Positions 34,397 through 43,252 of a stretch of DNA of 64,000 bases are shown piece after piece. The position numbers and the translations under genes are program-made. Under the pieces are notes generated by a model that was not told the DNA's origin, searched no databases, and saw only the letters and a program-made list of their open reading frames with translations. This stretch comes from an uncultured bacterium. GTDB lineage: Bacteria; Cyanobacteriota; Vampirovibrionia; Gastranaerophilales; Gastranaerophilaceae. Positions within the stretch are counted from its first letter, which is position 1. The number at the start of each line of letters is the position of its first letter. The DNA lies in NCBI GenBank assembly GCA_902761735.1, contig CACWLL010000006.1, positions 124,001 to 188,000 on the forward strand, read 5' to 3'.

Positions 34397-37054
34397 TTAT
34401 GTATTCTCTGTATTAAATATAATTTCGTTGTTTTTGTAGTCAATTATAATCTTGTCATTCTGTTTAAATTGTTTTTCAAGAATTTTCGTAGAAAGAGGTA
34501 TTTCAATTTTCTGGCGAATAACTCTTCTTAAAGGTCTTGCACCGTATAGCGGCTCGTAACTTTCTTTTGCAATATATTTTTTTGCATCCTCTGTTATGTC
34601 TAATGCCATTCCTTGTTCTTCTACTCGTTTTTTAAGTGCTGAAATTTGTATTTCAACAATTTGAGCAAGATTATCCATAGAAAGTGGTGAGAAGGTTATT
34701 ATTTCATCTATTCTGTTAATAAATTCCGGTTTAAATTTTGTTTTTAACAGTTGATTTACCTTAGAATATTTATCTTTTTGGGATAAATTTTCATCCATCA
34801 AAATATCACTGCCAAGGTTACTCGTCATAATAATAACGGTATTTTTAAAATCTATAAGACGTCCCTGTCCATCTGTCAGTCTTCCGTCATCAAACATTTG
34901 AAGCATTATATTAAAGATATCAAAATGAGCTTTTTCAATTTCATCAAATAATATAACCGAATAAGGTTTTCTCCTGACGGCTTCTGTAAGTTGTCCGCCT
35001 TCTTCATACCCTATATAACCTGCTGTTGTTCCGGTTAATCTTGATACGGATTGCTTTTCCATAAATTCGCTCATATCTATTCTGATAAGGGCATCCTCAT
35101 CATTGAATAAGAATTCTGCAAGAGTCTTTCCCAATTCGGTTTTACCTACTCCTGTCGGGCCTAAGAATAAGAACGAACCTATCGGACGTTTAATATCCCT
35201 TAAACCTGAGCGGGAAAGTCTTATTGCGTTTGCGATTTTGCTTACGGCTTCATCCTGACCTATCAAACGTTTATGCATAAAATCTTCCATATGGAGTAAT
35301 TTATTAGATTCGTTTTCCAGTAATCTTGTTGTCGGAATGCCTGTCCATTTTGAAACGATTTGAGAAATGTCATCGCCGTCAAGGTACTCTTTTAGTAAGT
35401 GTTTTTTTGATTTATCGGTTTGAAGTTCTTTTAATTTAATTTCAAGCTCTTTCATTTCTTTTAATTTACCTTCAAGTACCGAAGTTAATTTCCCGTCTTT
35501 TTTTGCTTGTTCAATTTGAGTATGCATTAACTCCATTGCTTTTTTTACCTTGGTGGTATTATCTATAAGTTTTTTCTCTTGTTCCCATTGCTCTTTCAGT
35601 TTTCCGATTTTTGCGTCAAGGTTATCTATTTTTTTAGCGATTTTAACTATTTTAGAATCGTTTGCACCTTCTTCATTTAAAGCCTTTTGTTCAATTTCAA
35701 GCTGCAATTTCTCTCTTGAATAATTATCAATTTCTTCGGGTACGGTATCTATGTTAATTCTTAGAGAACTTGCCGCTTCATCAATCAGGTCTATTGCTTT
35801 ATCCGGGAGATATCTGTCAGAGATGTACCTTGCGGATAATTTAACCGACTGGATGATGGCTTCATCAAGAATTTTTATTCCGTGGAATACTTCATAGTTG
35901 TTTTTCAATCCCCTAAGGATACTTATTGCGACATCAACAGAAGGTTCATCGACTATAACCGGTTGAAAACGTCGTGCCATAGCTTTATCTTTTTCGATAT
36001 ATTTGTTGTACTCGTCTAATGTTGTTGCCCCGATAATACGAACGGAGCCTCTTGCAAGCATTGGCTTTAGAATATTTCCGGCATCAACGGAGCCTTCAGA
36101 TGCCCCCATCCCCATTATTGTATGTATTTCATCTATGAATAGCATTAAATCGTCTGTTTTGTCTTCAATTTCTTTTAATACTTTTTTCAATCTTTCTTCA
36201 AATTCACCGCGATATGATGCACCTGCTAATAAGGCACCCAAATCAAGTGATAAAATTTTATCGTTTTTTAAGCTGTCGGGAACATCCCCGCTTATTATAC
36301 GCTGTGCAAGTCCTTCTATTACTGCAGTTTTTCCTACTCCCGGCTCTCCGACTATAACAGGATTGTTTTTAGAACGCCTGTTCAAAATTTGGATTACTCT
36401 GCGAATTTCATCATCTCTTCCTATAACCGGATCGAGCTTATTTAGTGCTGCGATTTTTGTTAAATCGGTTGTATATTTTGATAATGCGGATTCTTCGCTT
36501 TTAGCTTGAGTTTGTTCTCTTGTATTTGATTGAGTTTTATTTATATCCGAAACTTCCTCAATACTTGATTGACCGGTTTTTCTGTTAACTGCTTTCCCAT
36601 TTTCTACATCAATATACTGAATATCACCTATTACCTTTAGCATTCTTGAATATAAATCGGGCAGGGTTATACTGTATGCTGAAAATGCCGATTTCATTTT
36701 TTTGTTGTTTGATTTAAATAATGCAAGAAAAACATATTCAAGTCCAATAATATCGTCATTACGAGCAAGCCCTTCTTTTTCTGCGTTTTCAATAATTTTT
36801 AAACTTGCTGTAGATAGCGGAACATTTTGCGATTTTGCAAAAAATCCGGGGCATCGAGGTATGCTGTCATTGAAATCTCTGATTAAACGAGGATTATTTA
36901 ACCCGATTTTTTCCAGTATAAATTTAGGTAAATCATTTTCATCCATAAACAGTGCCAGCATTAGATGTTCAGGTTCAACGTATTTGTAATCTCTTGCATA
37001 TGCTATTGTTCTTGCAGAATGAATGATATATTGCAGATGTTCCGTAAGTTCCAT
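34397..37054 (-). CDS. clpB: ClpB-type AAA+ disaggregase
   Basis: 885 residues. Double-AAA Hsp100 chaperone. A Clp N domain (residues 1-150, EHLMLALFMDEND) is followed by AAA1 with Walker A GEPGVGKT and Walker B LMLFIDEIH, and pore loop GASYRGEFEER. A long middle coiled coil lies at about 405-530 (KIDNLDAKIGKLKEQWEQEKKL), then AAA2 with GPTGVGKTELGK, GYIGYEEGGQLTEAVRRKPYSVILFDEIEKAH and sensor MTSNLGS. The middle domain favours ClpB over ClpA/ClpC, and I see no ClpP-binding loop of the IGF type, so it is probably a disaggregase working with DnaK. ClpC-like use cannot be fully excluded. No CIRCE-type element is visible upstream. Confidence 0.9.
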   Translation of the reverse strand: MELTEHLQYIIHSARTIAYARDYKYVEPEHLMLALFMDENDLPKFILEKIGLNNPRLIRDFNDSIPRCPGFFAKSQNVPLSTASLKIIENAEKEGLARNDDIIGLEYVFLALFKSNNKKMKSAFSAYSITLPDLYSRMLKVIGDIQYIDVENGKAVNRKTGQSSIEEVSDINKTQSNTREQTQAKSEESALSKYTTDLTKIAALNKLDPVIGRDDEIRRVIQILNRRSKNNPVIVGEPGVGKTAVIEGLAQRIISGDVPDSLKNDKILSLDLGALLAGASYRGEFEERLKKVLKEIEDKTDDLMLFIDEIHTIMGMGASEGSVDAGNILKPMLARGSVRIIGATTLDEYNKYIEKDKAMARRFQPVIVDEPSVDVAISILRGLKNNYEVFHGIKILDEAIIQSVKLSARYISDRYLPDKAIDLIDEAASSLRINIDTVPEEIDNYSREKLQLEIEQKALNEEGANDSKIVKIAKKIDNLDAKIGKLKEQWEQEKKLIDNTTKVKKAMELMHTQIEQAKKDGKLTSVLEGKLKEMKELEIKLKELQTDKSKKHLLKEYLDGDDISQIVSKWTGIPTTRLLENESNKLLHMEDFMHKRLIGQDEAVSKIANAIRLSRSGLRDIKRPIGSFLFLGPTGVGKTELGKTLAEFLFNDEDALIRIDMSEFMEKQSVSRLTGTTAGYIGYEEGGQLTEAVRRKPYSVILFDEIEKAHFDIFNIMLQMFDDGRLTDGQGRLIDFKNTVIIMTSNLGSDILMDENLSQKDKYSKVNQLLKTKFKPEFINRIDEIITFSPLSMDNLAQIVEIQISALKKRVEEQGMALDITEDAKKYIAKESYEPLYGARPLRRVIRQKIEIPLSTKILEKQFKQNDKIIIDYKNNEIIFNTENT

Positions 37055-37155
37055 ATTTCCTCCGTTATTTTTTATTATACCAAATGTTATCGAATAGGGT
37101 AATGGTTTGTAACTATTATTATGTTATTTTTAACAGTTAGGAGGAATATTAAATA

Positions 37156-37713
37156 ATGAAATTAAACATATTTGCTTATATTATTTTACTTTTTGCATAT
37201 ATGTTTTTTATAACTTGTGCAAAAGCCGAAAATATTCACTTTAATAAAGATATTTATATTTTGAAATCAATCAGACAATCTGCTGTGGAAAATCGTGTTG
37301 AAAATGAATATTATCCGCAAAACGATAATTCTGAAAATTGGGGGAAACTTATTGGTATATACTACTATCCTGATGTTAAAAATGTTCTTGCGTTCGCAAG
37401 GAATAATGAAAAGTCCGTAGAAGAACAAAGTAATGTAGTTTTATTAAAATTTATTGAAAATAAAAAGCAGGATAAAGCTGTTTTAAGTTATTTAGAAACA
37501 GGTGAGTGGCAAAATCGAATTTATTTTGAACATAATATCTATAAGTACGAACCTCATCCTTCGAAAGGAACAATGGTATTGAGATATGCAAAAAGATATT
37601 TCTTTGATAAAAAAGAAGAAATTACAAATATCGGGCATGAGATAAAAAATATTAATGATGATTTAATGGAGCAAATCATTATCTCTCCGATACCGCCTAT
37701 TGTTGAGGAATAA
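37156..37713 (+). CDS. Secreted hypothetical protein
   Basis: 185 residues with a signal peptide (MKLNIFAYIILLFAYMFFITCAKAEN), good TTAGGAGGAA ribosome site. The mature part has alternating beta and charged segments (WGKLIGIYYYPDVKNVLAFARN, then VLSYLETGEWQNRIYFEHNIYKYEPHP) and ends in IISPIPPIVEE. A Cys just before the Ala-Lys-Ala site could allow lipidation, but a standard lipobox is not clear. Function unknown. It is convergent, four bases from the next gene's stop, with no terminator. Confidence 0.65.
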   Translation: MKLNIFAYIILLFAYMFFITCAKAENIHFNKDIYILKSIRQSAVENRVENEYYPQNDNSENWGKLIGIYYYPDVKNVLAFARNNEKSVEEQSNVVLLKFIENKKQDKAVLSYLETGEWQNRIYFEHNIYKYEPHPSKGTMVLRYAKRYFFDKKEEITNIGHEIKNINDDLMEQIIISPIPPIVEE

Positions 37714-37717
37714 TTGA

Positions 37718-38221
37718 TTAATCGTTTGTATAAATATTTTTTGTTTCGTGTTCCGTAATTATTTTATCTATTTCATTTAGAGCTTCAAGTTTAGAGGTTA
37801 ATTCTTTTTTTTCAAGTCCATATTTTTTGCATAGTTTTTCGTAATAATATAATTGTTTTTTTGTCGGAGGTTCTTTCCCCATTTTGACTTCTTTAAGAAA
37901 TTTTCGCTTTTTCTTTTCAAATTCTTTTTGTGCTTTGATTAAAGGTTCTTGTTTTTTCTTATATTCATAATATTTTTTGCATTCTTTTATATATAAATCT
38001 GTATCAGCAAGAAATTCATTATCATATATTAAATCAGCCAGAAACTCAAATCTGGATGCGTTAATTTCAAGGTAATATTTTTCGTCCTCAATAAATTTTT
38101 CAATAATCTCATCGGTATTCATATCAGGAGATTTTTTTACTAACGCACGCAAAAAATTGCACAAAGCTGCTTTCTGATTTTTAGTAAGTGTCAGATAGAT
38201 TTGTTTTTTGATTTCGTACAT
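37718..38221 (-). CDS. Lys-rich coiled-coil hypothetical protein
   Basis: 167 residues, cytoplasmic, very rich in Lys/Glu/Tyr. The first 75 residues look like a compact helical domain (YLTLTKNQKAALCNFLRALVKKS). The rest is a continuous charged helix (YYEYKKKQEPLIKAQKEFEKKKRKFLKEVK). It is 23 bases downstream of the glycosyltransferase gene on the same strand, so probably co-transcribed. No family is recognised. Confidence 0.6.
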   Translation of the reverse strand: MYEIKKQIYLTLTKNQKAALCNFLRALVKKSPDMNTDEIIEKFIEDEKYYLEINASRFEFLADLIYDNEFLADTDLYIKECKKYYEYKKKQEPLIKAQKEFEKKKRKFLKEVKMGKEPPTKKQLYYYEKLCKKYGLEKKELTSKLEALNEIDKIITEHETKNIYTND

Positions 38222-38244
38222 CTTAAATCCCTGTTATGTGTTTG

Positions 38245-39342
38245 TTATTGAAATCTTGGCGGCATTTGCGGTCTTGTAGGATTCATTTGCGGGTTTGTTT
38301 GAAGTCCCGGATTAGGTCTTGGCATTCCTGACATCCCCGGCATGGCAGGTCGTGGACTAGCTTGCCCCATTCCCATTCCGGATTGATTCATTGAACTTTT
38401 TTGTGGTTGAGGTTGAGATTGTTGTTCCGTTTGGACTTCTTCTTCATTTAAAGCTTCTTCCGTTATCGAACTCTCATCTGCTTCTGTTTGAGGATTAAGC
38501 AAATTGTATCTTGTTTGATACATGTTTTCACAAGCATCTAAGAACTCCTGCCTATTTTCATCCGGAAACAGTTGTGCAAGTCTGTCAAGCAATGGCTGAG
38601 GAAATTTTGAATAAGTAACCATATCTTCAAGCATTTTATCAGTCAGCTGAACCAAGTTTCTGTAATTTTTTATATATACAGCCTTAATTTCATTGTTTAT
38701 CATATCCGGGTTGCCGACAACTTCTTCGGAAAGTTTCCATGTTACATAATTATTGTTATAAAGAACTCCTGTATATTCTTTGAGCATAAGCCTTATAACC
38801 ATATCAAAGTCTGCCATATTTTTGAATTTTTCATCAAAATAACCTTCAGCCGCTAAAACGGATTTCTTAAAAAACATTGCTTGTTTTGCACATGGCATAA
38901 CCTGAAAAGCATTATATATAGACGGTTCAAATGGAAATACTACTCCCTCGGGATGGATAACGGTTGAAGCTCCATAAGAAAAAGCCGCATCATAATTTTC
39001 CATAATTTCAATAATTTGAGATATTGCCATAATATTATGAATAAAATCGTCGCAGCCCAAGAAGGTTACATACTTGCCGTTTGCGTGCATAATACCTTTA
39101 TTAATTGCCGCAAATTTACCGTTATCAAATTCGGAATAATACTGAATGTATCCCTTGTTTTTGTAGTCTTGTAATAATTGTACCGTACCGTCTTTCGAGG
39201 CTTTATCAATTACAATGTGTTCAATATTCGGATAATTTTGTTTATCCAATAAACTGACAAGCAGATTAAAATCATCCGTTAATTCGTTATCTACAATATT
39301 ATTTGTCGGCGTAATTACCGTAACTAAAGGTATATCAGGCAT
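38245..39342 (-). CDS. Family 2 glycosyltransferase with disordered Pro/Met-rich tail
   Basis: 365 residues from ATG 39342 (GGAGG spaced seven bases). A GT-A fold domain covers residues 1-230: PLVTVITPTNNIVD, NIEHIVIDKASKDGTVQLLQDY, INKGIMHANGKYVTFLGCDDF (variant of the DxD metal site, here GCDDF), and the acceptor region AFQVMPCAKQAMFFKK. The last 80 residues are low complexity, rich in Gln, Pro, Met and Gly (GMGMGQASPRPAMPGMSG). Such tails are uncommon on this family. It probably transfers a sugar to an envelope glycan. A strong promoter with a dyad precedes it. Confidence 0.82.
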   Translation of the reverse strand: MPDIPLVTVITPTNNIVDNELTDDFNLLVSLLDKQNYPNIEHIVIDKASKDGTVQLLQDYKNKGYIQYYSEFDNGKFAAINKGIMHANGKYVTFLGCDDFIHNIMAISQIIEIMENYDAAFSYGASTVIHPEGVVFPFEPSIYNAFQVMPCAKQAMFFKKSVLAAEGYFDEKFKNMADFDMVIRLMLKEYTGVLYNNNYVTWKLSEEVVGNPDMINNEIKAVYIKNYRNLVQLTDKMLEDMVTYSKFPQPLLDRLAQLFPDENRQEFLDACENMYQTRYNLLNPQTEADESSITEEALNEEEVQTEQQSQPQPQKSSMNQSGMGMGQASPRPAMPGMSGMPRPNPGLQTNPQMNPTRPQMPPRFQ

Positions 39343-39364
39343 AAATCCTCCATTTTTATAAACT

Positions 39365-39400
39365 ATCATACCACACAAACAAAATTGTTACAAATTGTAA
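39365..39400 (-). promoter_or_regulatory. Glycosyltransferase promoter overlapped by a palindrome
   Basis: Minus strand TTGTAA (39388-39393), 17-base spacer, TATGAT (39365-39370) with an extended -10 TGG. The perfect 13-base dyad TTACAAATTGTAA (39388-39400) covers the -35 box, a good position for a repressor. Confidence 0.65.
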
Positions 39401-39441
39401 AGTTTTTTTACGAAATATAACAAAAGTTTGCAAACATGCGT

Positions 39442-39447
39442 TATAAT
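39442..39447 (+). promoter_or_regulatory. -10 box for coiled-coil protein gene
   Basis: A perfect TATAAT at 39442-39447, about 47 bases before the ATG at 39494. No convincing -35, so it may need an activator. Confidence 0.35.
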
Positions 39448-39493
39448 GTATACGTGTTTAGGAGTTAAAATAGAATATGAAAAGGGGGTTCTT

Positions 39494-40324
39494 ATGAGCG
39501 AGAGGTCCTTATCAGTCAGTCCTGCAATTGAGCCGATTGCAGGTGGAGTTATCGGTTTAGGCATCGGCTATTCGTTAGCACCAAAAAAATATTCCCTAAG
39601 ACAACTGCTTTCAATGCCGGAAGATACTTTTGAAAAAGTTTATTATAAAAATCTTGTAGAAAATATGCCGGATAAAAGTAAGCAGGCATTATCCGAAATT
39701 AAATCGGCAAGGATACAATATGTAAAATCCAAAGGTTCTGTGGCAGAACATGTTTCGGCTGCTGCAAGAGATTGGAGAGATAAATTTGAAAAGGTCGAAG
39801 TTTCTGATAAGCTTATAAATAATCGTAATGAGGCAAAAGCTAATTTACAAAAGGCTATTGCGGAAACGAATTATATAGAATTAAACCAAAAATACAGAGC
39901 TACAAAGGCGGCAGTAAAAGCCGATCCGGATAATGTTACATTAAAACAAGCTCTCCTTGATGCCAATACAAATTTGGCTTCGGTTAAGGCAAGACTTGCT
40001 GCGAAAATGGATATTTACAAAAGCAGTGTTAGAAATTTGGAAGCGGAAAGGTTAAATCAGGTAAAAAATAATCCGGCAAAGAATGCTGATGTAAGAGCTG
40101 CATATAAAGAATTTTTAGGAGCGTTGGCTCAACGCAGAACTATATGTGCAAATAAACTTTTTGAACTCGCAAATAATAATAATCTTAAAAAATGTTATGA
40201 TTCAGTAAAAGATTATTTGCCTAAAGCAAGAACTAAAGCGGCTGTTACCGGTGCGGTTATCCTTGGTTCTATGACTGCTGCTATGACATTTTTTATCAAT
40301 TCTGCAACAAAAAAGGTAGCATAA
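39494..40324 (+). CDS. Coiled-coil hypothetical protein with C-terminal membrane helix
   Basis: 276 residues from ATG 39494, placed by AAAGGGGG eight bases upstream. The N terminus carries a Gly-rich hydrophobic stretch (PIAGGVIGLGIGYSLAPKKY). The middle (residues 50-240) is a long series of Ala/Lys-rich helices (IELNQKYRATKAAVKADPDNVTLKQALLDAN). The C terminus holds another hydrophobic segment (KAAVTGAVILGSMTAAMTFFINSATKKVA). Both ends could sit in the membrane with the coiled coil in the cytosol or periplasm. No family is recognised. Ends at a terminator. Confidence 0.65.
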   Translation: MSERSLSVSPAIEPIAGGVIGLGIGYSLAPKKYSLRQLLSMPEDTFEKVYYKNLVENMPDKSKQALSEIKSARIQYVKSKGSVAEHVSAAARDWRDKFEKVEVSDKLINNRNEAKANLQKAIAETNYIELNQKYRATKAAVKADPDNVTLKQALLDANTNLASVKARLAAKMDIYKSSVRNLEAERLNQVKNNPAKNADVRAAYKEFLGALAQRRTICANKLFELANNNNLKKCYDSVKDYLPKARTKAAVTGAVILGSMTAAMTFFINSATKKVA

Positions 40325-40390
40325 TATACATTTAATAATCCCGAAAACTATTTTCCACACTCCTCCCAAACAAATTTAAGGCAATACGAT

Positions 40391-40418
40391 GAGTCGTCCT
40401 CTGCGACTCTTTTTTTTT
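40391..40418 (+). terminator. Intrinsic terminator
   Basis: GAGTCG, loop TCCTCTG, CGACTC (40391-40409) followed by nine T residues. Ends the coiled-coil gene transcript. Confidence 0.85.
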
Positions 40419-40502
40419 GCAAATTTGTAATATTGTGATATTTTTGGGCAAAAATTTATGACTTGTTGTTTTATTATAAATATAAAGCAGAAAGGTTAGT
40501 AA

Positions 40503-41675
40503 TTGAGTATTCAGCGTATTAATTTTACAGCATCATTGTTAAATGAGGTGAATAAACCCCCTCAGGTATCAGCTGAGAATGCTGTTCCGGAGCAATCTAA
40601 GCAAGAAGAATCTTCTACCGTAACAAATTCGCAAGAAGATACAACTGCAGTGAAACCTGACCATACGGTCAGAAATTGGTCAATAGGTCTTGGTGCAGCT
40701 GCCGTTCTTATTGGTTTGGGTGTTGCCGGAAGAAAAGGTAAATTAGGTGAGGGAATGCAAAAACTCCTCGGAGGCAAACCTGAATTAAAACCGACAACTC
40801 CTGAACCTCATACAGAAATTCCTGCGGGAACAAATCCAACTCCAAAAGGCGGCGGAGAAACCCCACCGCCGACAGAAAGTACAGAAGGTATTCATACCTT
40901 TAAAGACGGATGGGACGATTCTGAGCTAGTTACCGAAAAAGTCGGCAATAAAAGTCCTGTTACGGAAAGCACGCCTAAGACGGAAACTTCTGTGCCAAAG
41001 GCAGAAGAAAATATTTCATCTGTTGGAGCTGAAATAAAAATTACAAAAGCCGAAATGGAGGCGATTAATTCTCAATTGGATAGAACAATTCCGAAAATTG
41101 ATGAAAGCCTGCTTAAAATAGAAGTTTCTCCTTTGGATAAAGTTATAGCAGACGGATTGGACTATACAAAGTTTGAACCGATTGGCACCCCAAACTCCTT
41201 TAAAACAATTGAAATGCCTGGCGGTAAAAAAATCGTAGCATATTACGGAAGTGACGGGAAAATTTATGATGCAACGTTATATAAAAATGTAGATAATGTT
41301 GAACATGAAATATCAAAAATGGATTTTACTAAAAAAGGAAATCCTGAATATTACACACCAAAAGATACAAATATAACTACTTTTTATAACGAAGACGGCA
41401 CAATTAACTTTTCATCGCCGAAGGTTGATAAAAAGCTTCACTTTTTCAACAACGAAAAAGGTGAATTAGAGAGATTAATCCAAAAAGATGAAAACGATGT
41501 TGTAATTAAAGATATAGATTTTATACCCGGAACAACCAAACCAAACCAGATAGTATACGGCGCTAACAGTTATGAATCCCATAAAGCCAAGAAAATTGAA
41601 TTATTTAAAGACGGAGTTTTGGATAAAGAAATATTTATCAAAGATGGCGAAAAAATAGAAGTCGAATTAAGGTAG
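40503..41675 (+). CDS. Hypothetical protein with one membrane helix and Pro/Thr-rich linker
   Basis: 390 residues from a TTG preceded by AAAGG. N terminus MSIQRINFTAS, then a Ser/Thr/Glu-rich segment. One hydrophobic helix lies near residues 60-80 (WSIGLGAAAVLIGLGVAGRKG), followed by a Pro/Thr linker (PELKPTTPEPHTEIPAGTNPTPKGGGETPPP). The C-terminal 200 residues look like beta repeats of the YD type (GGKKIVAYYGSDGKIYDATLYKN, NEDGTINFSSPKVDKKLHFFNNEKGELERLIQKDEND). The C-terminal repeats recall antitoxin/MORN-like or Rhs-like strands but match no family I can name. There is no classical signal peptide, so topology is uncertain. Confidence 0.6.
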   Translation: MSIQRINFTASLLNEVNKPPQVSAENAVPEQSKQEESSTVTNSQEDTTAVKPDHTVRNWSIGLGAAAVLIGLGVAGRKGKLGEGMQKLLGGKPELKPTTPEPHTEIPAGTNPTPKGGGETPPPTESTEGIHTFKDGWDDSELVTEKVGNKSPVTESTPKTETSVPKAEENISSVGAEIKITKAEMEAINSQLDRTIPKIDESLLKIEVSPLDKVIADGLDYTKFEPIGTPNSFKTIEMPGGKKIVAYYGSDGKIYDATLYKNVDNVEHEISKMDFTKKGNPEYYTPKDTNITTFYNEDGTINFSSPKVDKKLHFFNNEKGELERLIQKDENDVVIKDIDFIPGTTKPNQIVYGANSYESHKAKKIELFKDGVLDKEIFIKDGEKIEVELR

Positions 41676-41756
41676 CGTTCATTATACTGCACGAACAAAA
41701 ATGTCTTGTATAGTGCGTGTCAACGCACCGCATTTTTTGGTGCAAAAAATCACACG

Positions 41757-42311
41757 CTATGGATTATTTTTTATTTTACCTTTTATTTTTGAGTACAAAT
41801 CTTTTGGAAACTCTATTGATGTATAATATCCGATTTTCTCAAACGGAAATGGAAATTTTTGAGTTAAAAAACCGAAAAATTTGTACAATAAAAATGCAGG
41901 AATTAACAAATACATTGTGTAGGCATATTCTAAGCCATTTCTGTAAGTTATCTCATCGACTAAAAAGTTTATTCTTCCGACAAGTATTAATAAATAACTT
42001 ATAACAGATATAATTATGAAAGATGCAAATAAATTTAGCTTATCTAGTTTTTTAAATATACCAAATATTTTCGCCAAAAAATACAATGTAACAAAAGATA
42101 CTGTGTATATTTCAAAAGTAAAATTATAGTCAATAATTTCATTTTCAGGATGTCTTATATTTGCATATATTAGAGATATTATTACTATAGGTAATGCCAG
42201 TAAACCCAATGTATCAGCGAAATAAACAAAACAAAATTTCACTGTTATCAAAAAGCAAAATACCCTCAGCAGATATTCCGCAATATTTTTACTTAATAAT
42301 TTATAATCCAT
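41757..42311 (-). CDS. Polytopic membrane protein, last gene of AT-rich cassette
   Basis: 184 residues with four or five predicted membrane helices (for example LLRVFCFLITVKFCFVYFADTL, LFASFIIISVISYLLILVG, YTMYLLIPAFLLYKFFGFL). No ribosome site is visible. Its ATG lies within the last codons of the frame-restored upstream gene, so translation is probably coupled. No family is recognised. If the cassette encodes effectors, this could be a membrane immunity protein; that is speculation from position only. Confidence 0.6.
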   Translation of the reverse strand: MDYKLLSKNIAEYLLRVFCFLITVKFCFVYFADTLGLLALPIVIISLIYANIRHPENEIIDYNFTFEIYTVSFVTLYFLAKIFGIFKKLDKLNLFASFIIISVISYLLILVGRINFLVDEITYRNGLEYAYTMYLLIPAFLLYKFFGFLTQKFPFPFEKIGYYTSIEFPKDLYSKIKGKIKNNP

Positions 42312-43243
42312 ATTGTTCTAAGTCTTTCTTTTTAATAACAATTTCGTGAATAGAGAAAAATCCTTTTAAATTGCCTTTCATCATTTGTCGCCTGCCGGCT
42401 TCGACCGCAGGATTAGTTTCATTCTTATTAAAATCATAAGTATCATAAACTTTGACATGTAGATTACCAGTTTTTTTTACTATAATAATATACTATTTGA
42501 TTATTTTTAAAAGCAATACCATAAATTTTTTTTAACCTACTTTCAGGAACATTGTTTTGGTTAAGTTCGCAAAAAGTATAATTTGAGGCTTCATAGTATT
42601 TGTTGTCACGAATTTCATTTAATTCTGATTCAATTTCCTTATACTTATGATTATCGCTATTCGGAGTCATTAAATTTGTGCATTTATTCTTTTTTATTTC
42701 ATTTTCTATATAATTATTATCTATATCAAATTTTAGTAATAATATTGCACTATAATCTTTAAATGTCCAATAATATTCATATAATCTAATATTTTGAGCT
42801 TTATCTGGTATCTTTGCAGGAAAATGTTTTGTTTCTCTAACTTTCCCTATTTTATTTTTTGCTTCGATATATCTTGTTGTATCTGTTATAGGCTTGTATT
42901 CATCGTACCAATCCGGATGGGTTATCAAGTAATAAAATGAAAAATGTACGGCTAACAAAAACAATTGAACAAATATTATACTAGAATTTACAAAAAATGA
43001 AATAATTTTAATCATTAATTGTTTTTTTGAATATTTATTCTTTAGAAATATCCATAATGTATTCAACAATAATATTATAGCAACAGGAGCAACTACAAAT
43101 ATTATAAATATTCCAAAAATTATTGATAGTTCAGAATTCAAAAAAATACAACATACATCAACAAAAAAATGTGAAATACTTACAATTACTGTACATACTG
43201 TCGCTAATATTAAAAAAGGATTATTTTTAATAAAATTCTTCAT
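42301..43243 (-). pseudogene. Membrane protein with a homopolymer frameshift (about 313 residues if restored)
   Basis: The uninterrupted frame gives 259 residues (43243-42464), with three membrane helices in the first 105 residues and a polar domain after. It stops just past an eight-A run (complement of 42471-42478). In the +1 frame an open stretch continues without a stop for 56 more codons. It is in protein-like sequence: TGNLHVKVYDTYDFNKNET, then VEAGRRQMMKGNLKGFFSIHEIVIKKKDL. It ends at 42301, overlapping the next ATG by 11 bases as operon genes do. Removing one A joins the frames. The cause could be a sequencing error, a real mutation, phase variation or transcriptional slippage. The restored C terminus resembles that of the neighbouring upstream gene. 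Confidence 0.7.
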
Positions 43244-43252
43244 ATTTATCTT

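Noticed and set aside
41715-41757. Nested hairpin GCGTGT/ACACGC with inner GCACC/GGTGC
   Set aside because: Considered as a bidirectional terminator, but the arms are interrupted, no T-run follows, and it overlaps a stop codon; not strong enough to call.
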